Shown here in pieces: positions 58,526 through 64,000 of a stretch of 64,000 nucleotides of DNA. The stretch is taken from contig JAYKXP010000015.1 in the NCBI GenBank assembly GCA_037176845.1, positions 620,001-684,000 of the forward strand. The letters run 5' to 3'. This stretch comes from Paramarasmius palmivorus (Eukaryota; Basidiomycota; Agaricomycetes; Agaricales; Marasmiaceae). The notes under the pieces were generated by a model, which had not been told where the DNA came from, did no database searches, and saw only the letters and a program-made list of their open reading frames with translations. Numbering within the stretch: the stretch's first letter is position 1; every line of letters starts with the position of its first letter. The position numbers were made by a program, and so were the translations under genes.

Positions 58526-60206
58526 TCAAAGCATTCCTTTCACTGTCCTCCCACCATCCACGAAATATTCTCTCAGCCATTTGGATATCGCCTCACCCAG
58601 CTCGACCGGTTTCTCCTGCGGAATCAAATGTCCGGCCCCATCGATTCTGATATTCTGCGCGTTTTCTGGTCTTAGCCATACTCGTGCTTGCGTGTCGTTT
58701 TGGGTGCCGAATCCTGCTCTATTCCAACGGTGTGCTTAGTTCTCAACCCAATCGTTGTAAGCAAATGCACTTACTCTGGTTGACCAACACCTGGAACAAC
58801 CCACCTCAACCCGACATCTTTGTCCAACTCCCCTCTGCGTAACCTCACCCAGGCCTCTGGACTTCCTGTCATGATATCCGTATAAATGATAGCCTCACAA
58901 ATAGCCGGCTGCTTTAACCTGACTATGCCTTTCTCGGTGTGGTCTTCGTATAAAGCACTTTCAAGGTAAAGCTCCAAAACACGCGCATCCCATCTCGGGT
59001 ACATGGGTGATTTCAGGAATGATTCTGTGGCTGCAGCTCGGGAAGGCCATGTGGTACGTCGAAGTAATGTACGCCGAACGTAGGATGTGATGTCAGAGGC
59101 GTAATCGCCGGGTGCAATGATGACAGGGTCAACAAGGATAAGAAGGGAGAACAGGTTGGTGTTGAATTTGCCATTGTGAGGCCTGGGCGAGGACAGCGCT
59201 GCGAGTGTACTGCTGGATGGTCAGTGTAAGAGGCGTGGAATCGGTGTTACTGAGCATACCTCACACATCCGCCGTATGAATGCCCAATACCCACGACAGT
59301 TCGTGATTTCTTGCCTTGCGCTGGGTCATAGAAGCCGTATGTTCTCCGTTTCGTGACCTCTGCTTCAGATACGGTTGGCAGATGTGTCGGGAGCGATCCG
59401 ACCGCACATGATATCGGAAGGTAGTAAATGAGGAAGGTGAGAATGTCTCGAGCGCTATTTCGCCAGCTGACTAAATAACGAGTGAGGACCCACGGCCAGG
59501 AAAGTCAGACACAGTTACTTACAAAGTGAGTTCAACTTCCCAGCGTTAAGCAGTGCTGAATCTCCGTGATTGACCCCATCCCAGACCCAGATCTCCTGTA
59601 TGAGGGATTGGGTCTCTCGCGAAGAGAGTAGGGATGCTAATGTTGGTTCGAATGCCTGTGGACATCTCGGGGTCAGGACGAAGTGGGCGGGCGACCAGTC
59701 AAAATGCGATAGCTTACCTCTTTATGTGATCCCGTTGCGTGTGCACAAAACAACGTAAGCCCTCCTTGCTGTGTTCTGTCGTACTCTCGTACGTATCGAT
59801 TGAACACCAGCCAGAGAACCTTGTGTTCTCCTTTTCCTTGCTCCGCGCGTTGGCGTAGCTCGCGAAGTCGAGTTTCAGCTTCAACAGCCGTCTGTTCCTT
59901 CATTTGCTTAGCCTGACGTTCGTTGGGTGCTTGAGGAAGAGTGTCATCAGGATCCTCTCGCCAGTACGCGGCTGGCACGATATGTGTTGACAGGGTATAC
60001 GGGATGCGAGGATCATTCGCCCAAATCGGTGTCCGCTGAGACGAAGGCAACTGGGGAAGATGTAGAGGGAGTACATCATGAGGAGGTGGGGATACGGTTG
60101 CAAGGGATACAGGAAAAGGAGTCTGGAAGACGTTTTCGGGACATGATGGGAGATCAAGAAGCGGCGGATGAGAGGCTGGATGTTGGGTGTCGTCGTAGGG
60201 GGACAT
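58526..60206 (-). CDS. Alpha/beta-hydrolase fold protein
   Basis: The start at 60206 gives MSPYDDTQHPASHPPLLDLP. After a Pro-rich N-terminus come a helical linker and the strand GGLTLFCAHATGSHKE, where the HA-TG-HKE block sits at the oxyanion position. The nucleophile elbow is VVGIGHSYGGCVS, a G-x-S-x-G motif, and the C-terminus has the catalytic His in IDGAGHLIPQEKP. About seven exons. The layout resembles fungal peroxisomal-type hydrolases such as Lpx1, but no peroxisomal targeting signal is visible: the protein ends GGRTVKGML. The substrate is unknown. A fragment of unknown origin lies just downstream. Confidence 0.83.
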
Positions 60207-61329
60207 GAAAATGCAAAACGAAGGGCCTAATGGTTCCTGTGTTCCTTGTTGACAGCTGAGGTAAAGCTTTTGCTTTCGTTACTGTGCACATGTGAGCATC
60301 ATTCGAGATGTATACCAAGGCTAGCGCTGGGGGGTGGCCGAAAGGAAAAAAGATGATATCTGCCGGTGACCGGAGACAGCCAACTTCGTGTCGAATTGCT
60401 AACTCCGAAGAAAAAGAAGAAAATGTCGGGACCCGAGAGTGGCATCTTCATAAGTAATTGTCCTGGCCCATATGAGGTGGGATGCTAGTTCCATTCAAGC
60501 CGAGCCTTGTAAAACACTTGTGTAACATTCCTCGGAATCGCCGAATTCGTAAGATGGGTACGAACGACAGATAGCCGTTCCTAATTATAATGAGCATCTG
60601 GTGCGAGAATCGGTCAGTAGAAAAGCGGGCACCGATAGAATACATACCATAATGGTGCAAATCTCCCCTGACCAGCCCTGACAAGGGATAATACAGTTTT
60701 CTGAGAAAGGCCGAAGAACAATGAGTGGTCCATCTTCGAGAGCAGAGTCTTGGTGGTCGCGGTACAAGTGAAGTGTGACGCCTCTTTGAATCTTTCCACC
60801 ACCTGGCCACCGCCCCGATCTAGGCCTTGCAACTTCTCTACCACACAACTTACGATCATTGTGAGTTTTTTTTCTTGTATAGGAGAGATTTGAGCTTGAC
60901 TGGTCTCTTAGTCTAGAGGAGCTCTTCAAGAGAACGAATATGCAATGCAAAGTAGGCTTTCTGGTTCGAATTGCACATGAATATCTTCATGTGCATCTTT
61001 GGAGCTGTTGTGGGCTCTCTCTTCGCTTCGTCGAAATAAGTCCTGGGCTTTCCCGATGGCTAAAGACTCCAACAGCGATTATTTCCAAGAGAAAGAAGAC
61101 TTCTTGCTCAGCGCCCAGCTTGAACTTCGTCGGCTGCCGCATCGCATCTCTGCTCCAAAATTCCTTCAAGAAGTCCGCAATCTGCATTACGGCCAGACCT
61201 CTCTTCACCTGTGCGCGCAGGCGAATCCGAACAAACCTCCATTGATCAGAAGTATAGTAGAAACGATATCACTCCATGGAGTAGAACTGGAGCAAGTTCC
61301 GAGTCAAAACCGACCTGAGTAATCATTAA
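60207..61329. other. Intergenic with unclear short frames
   Basis: A minus-strand ATG at 60859 opens MIVSCVVEKLQGLDRGGGQ and stays protein-like for about 70 codons, but the next junction (donor near 60647) leads directly to a stop in every phase tried. I did not accept it as a gene. Confidence 0.35.
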
Positions 61330-61712
61330 TCAAGCCCCAACATTCACCATGACTATCTGTGAACTCGTTCTTGCCGCACTCACACTGAATACTCCCATAC
61401 CCAGCCGACTACTTAGCTGAAGTTCACCTCTCCGAGCAATCCCCGAATCGACGCCCATGTGGAAACTTGCATCGAGCAAAAATAAACACGTCGCTTTTGT
61501 CGGAGATGATACATATTCGGCCAAGGCGGGAGAAGGTTCAGGAAGGACGACACATATGCCTTGTGGAATTGGCGGGTTCTCTAGATAGGGTACAAGGTCG
61601 ACCAAGGTTTGATCGTGCGAAAGGTGGAGCTCTTCGCAAGCATGGGAGAGGATAGGTACGATGGTATGCGCGATCCAGGTTCCAATCAGATGTGGCTAAT
61701 CGTTTTCACTGT
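61330..61712 (-). CDS. Unrecognised gene, 3' part only
   Basis: One long exon reads HLIGTWIAHTIVPILSHACE, then QTLVDLVPYLENPPIPQG and SFHMGVDSGIARRGELQLSS, ending SQIVMVNVGA. It is convincingly protein-like. Upstream, ATG at 61739 is in the same frame (MSRADSEND) but is followed by TAG, so the exon probably begins at the GATTAG acceptor and its 5' partner lies further right. A candidate first exon at 62359-62260 (MDRPQVTISFGELKEDGM) could belong to it. No family recognised. Confidence 0.4.
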
Positions 61713-62399
61713 CAGCTCTCGACATCAACTTGTCGAGGTACGAATATAATGGTTCTACACCATGAGGCTACTCAACGCTACTCGTGTCATCCATTCACTC
61801 GGTGTCCCAGGTGCGTACGACACCTAAATTACTGAATGGTTCTTGTTCTCCTCTAGGTCGACATCTAACATTCAAGCAATTCTCTCAGGAACGTTGAGAA
61901 CTAGGATCCATAATTGAATGTTACCGGTCGGTACCGTAACAGTGGCCAGGTCACCGATAGAAAGCTGAGGATGTGCAGATACCTATACCGTAGCCTCGGT
62001 ATGGTACTTGCTGTGAATTGGAGATCTCTCCTGGCAATCTACAAGTGGATTGCCAGACATTTTCATAGTCAAGTCGAGCTGGTGGGACAAGGTCGAAACA
62101 TGCCATGAGCTCGCTCTAACCGCAATAAGCTACTTCTTTGTACTTATGATTTAGTCAAACGTTATGTTTGCAGTTTGAATAGCGGTATGAAAGCCCTGAG
62201 ACCGACCTTGGACCGAGCTTGAGTTCGAAGGGCGCTGAAAACTAGAAATTGTGGTAGAAGCGCTGCGACACAGCCACAATGTTCCTTGCCCTTGTACTCT
62301 ATCGTCATCCCGTCCTCCTTCAGTTCTCCAAAACTAATAGTCACCTGCGGCCGATCCATTCATATAACTTCTGATCTCCTGGATTTCATCATCCCGAGC

Positions 62400-63053
62400 G
62401 TATCAAGAAACAAGAGCTGCCTATTTCTCTGGAATTTTCGTACTGCATGAAGTCTGGGAAGACCGGATTCGGTGGGCCCATGCGTACGTCTCAGTGAGCT
62501 GTCAATGAGATTTTTTTACTAACGTCAGCTCGGCCACCTTTCAGGAAGGTAGACTCAAGATCGATGGAAAAGAAGCGGAAATGGACCCGACTCTTACTCC
62601 ATGGTCTCGAAGAAGCGGTGTCCCCTCTAGCAACCGCTAGCAACGCGAATTGCTGCACATTGCGAATCACTAAGGTTACTCGACTTCGTCTTGCGAACCA
62701 AGAAAACATACCGGTAGTCGCCTGCTTTGATATCCGCCCAGAGAGACCCGGTCAGTCACCACTTCTATTTACCACGATATTATTAACGAGCCTTTTTCTG
62801 TCCACAGCTATCGCATCAAGAACTTTGTCGATGTGGGGGAGAGTGTACCTTATGGGAGAAGTGATGCCACAGAACAAGACCATCAGGTAAGGTGCCAGCA
62901 CAATACAAACGAACACCCAACTTGCTATCAGCCGTGTTATTCAACCTGAAATCTTTTCACACTCAATCCACATGGCTCACAATGATGTACAGGCTCCCAA
63001 AATCTCCGAAACGGAAATTCCATTACTGGGTTATATATCCGTGGCTATATAAA
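62400..63053 (+). pseudogene. Unresolved coding-like region upstream of the S41 gene
   Basis: Segments read RAAYFSGIFVLHEVWEDRIR, then either RLKIDGKEAEMDPTLTPW or, in another frame, KKRKWTRLLLHGLEEAVS, then IPVVACFDIRPERP. The last exon ends EIPLLGYISVAI at a stop at 63051-63053. Protein-like pieces occur in conflicting frames, so I could not build one gene. It may be a gene with an intron I misplaced, or a decayed one. Confidence 0.25.
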
Positions 63054-63055
63054 AC
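63047..63055 (+). promoter_or_regulatory. TATA box of the S41 peptidase gene
   Basis: TATATAAAA lies 47 bases upstream of the start codon at 63103. If the unresolved upstream region is a gene, its stop codon falls inside this element. Confidence 0.5.
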
Positions 63056-63102
63056 CTAGCACCGTGGACAGTATCTGCCAGCGATATCCGAGGTGTGCAG
63101 TC

Positions 63103-64000
63103 ATGCCAACTCACTCGTCCCTGTTTCTTGTACTATTAGCCTTGCAGTATGGCGTGCGTGGAGCACCATCTGCAGCTCCCGCGGATCCCTGCGCGAAGAT
63201 TGCTGGAAAGAACTTTGTACCCCCAGCAGACGCGTTGGCGTGCGAGAAGTCGTTCCCATTCAACGAGACACTTCGTCAGAACATTTTGACGAATGTTGCT
63301 CGCGTGTTTGACTTCTTCACGTTCGAGAGCTACTACCTTGATTCTCCACCGCCGTTCCAAGAGTCTACTGCCGACATACGGGCCATGGTCAACAAGTTGA
63401 ACACCACAGTATACGAGGTAAGTCCACCATCCGATTTGAATTTCTTTCAAGCTAATTCTATCTCACTCCAGACCGACTATGACTTCAATAAGGATCTGTT
63501 CGATTTCACGAACCAGTTGAACGACGGTCACACTCGTAAGTCGATTTGAGTTTTTCGAGGAGTACTATCTCATGCTCAGCATGCTTTAGGTTGGCTACCC
63601 GATTGTATCGGCTTTTTCCAGAATATTCTTCCTACTCCTGTCGTCTCCCTTGAAGTAGACGGAGTTCAAGGGGTGTACGTTGCTCCAGATGCTGTCGAGT
63701 TCATTTCGCAACTGGGAGCCGAATACACCGACTTTTTCGATTCCATTGGATTCGACTGGAAGCGGCTAGCTGGTGCAAAGATTACAGCTATTGAGGATCA
63801 GGACCCATACGACTATGTCGACTTTATTGCAAAAACTGTTTCCGGTAACTACCTTGATCATGGTGTTCGGGTCAACTCCGTGTTCTCGAGCTATCGTATT
63901 GCTGCCAATACATTTAGCCAACGCCTCGGGGATCTCGGTACGTCCTGCGCCCTCAAAAGGTATAACGTCATACTTACGGATGTTCTACTTAGCTGGTCCG
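63103..64000 (+). CDS. Secreted S41-family (C-terminal processing) peptidase, partial
   Basis: The window holds the first four exons (63103-63417, 63472-63535, 63590-63937, 63993 onward). A signal peptide, MPTHSSLFLVLLALQYGVRG, is followed by DPCAKIAGKNFVPPADALAC and the segment FTNQLNDGHTRWLPDCIGFF, with the region KAYLDSPPP-like start of the fungal S41 N-terminal domain (here YYLDSPPPFQEST). The part that should hold the catalytic Ser-Lys lies beyond the window. These are secreted serine proteases related to tail-specific proteases. The gene shows the same short introns as the rest. Family assignment rests on the N-terminal half only. Confidence 0.78.

Noticed and set aside
59640..59670. 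A GGTTCGAAT string resembling a tRNA B box
   Set aside because: No cloverleaf can be formed around it, and it lies within an exon of the alpha/beta hydrolase gene.
60448..60859. A minus-strand frame starting MIVSCVVEKLQG
   Set aside because: The following splice junction leads to a stop in all phases tried.

Overview
The window is nuclear DNA of a filamentous basidiomycete, most probably a mushroom-forming Agaricomycete. Nearly every gene is split by short introns of about 48-65 nt with GTRNGT donors, CTAAC-like branch sites and YAG acceptors. Several families are typical of Agaricomycetes (DUF6593, DUF6589, class I sesquiterpene synthases, TKL kinases, BTB proteins, PPxY-tailed single-pass membrane proteins). 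Genes lie on both strands with no operons. All calls come from reading the sequence by eye; no database search was run.

Layout. 1-8.2 kb: the edge of a membrane-protein gene, RPB12, a truncated-looking membrane protein, RBX1, a C2H2 zinc-finger protein with a probable 9-nt microexon, and a GH18 chitinase with one frame break. 9-22 kb: a terpene synthase array (two intact copies around one pseudogene) produced by segmental duplication. Between copies 1 and 2 lie an HMG-box relic, a decayed copy of a kinase-VHS-GAT gene, and an intact 14-exon gene that fuses a TKL-type kinase to an Lsb5-like VHS-GAT protein. 22-25 kb: a secreted isochorismatase-like hydrolase and a DUF6593 protein. 25.4-30.8 kb: a tight convergent pair, DUF6589 protein plus RecQ helicase with a C-terminal bromodomain, which looks like a mobile or formerly mobile module. 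32-39 kb: a 2OG-Fe(II) oxygenase, an SDR relic, a two-TM protein, a seven-TM protein and an intact SDR. 39-49 kb: a BTB protein, a single-pass membrane protein with two ectodomain repeats (paralogue of the gene at the left edge), a small heat-shock protein and a coiled-coil GCR1_C-type DNA-binding protein. 49-64 kb: a P-loop NTPase with nuclear localisation signals, an HNH-like protein, a TLC-like membrane protein, a Cys-rich microprotein, an alpha/beta hydrolase, unclear fragments, and the start of a secreted S41 peptidase.

How the genes may relate. RPB12, RBX1 and the Hsp20 gene are housekeeping or stress genes. The terpene synthases, 2OG oxygenase, SDR and isochorismatase-like enzyme could form a dispersed sesquiterpenoid region, now interrupted by the DUF6589/RecQ module; this is inference from proximity. 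The two most unusual items are the kinase-VHS-GAT fusion, supported by a decayed second copy carrying pieces of both halves, and the DUF6589-RecQ/bromodomain pair.
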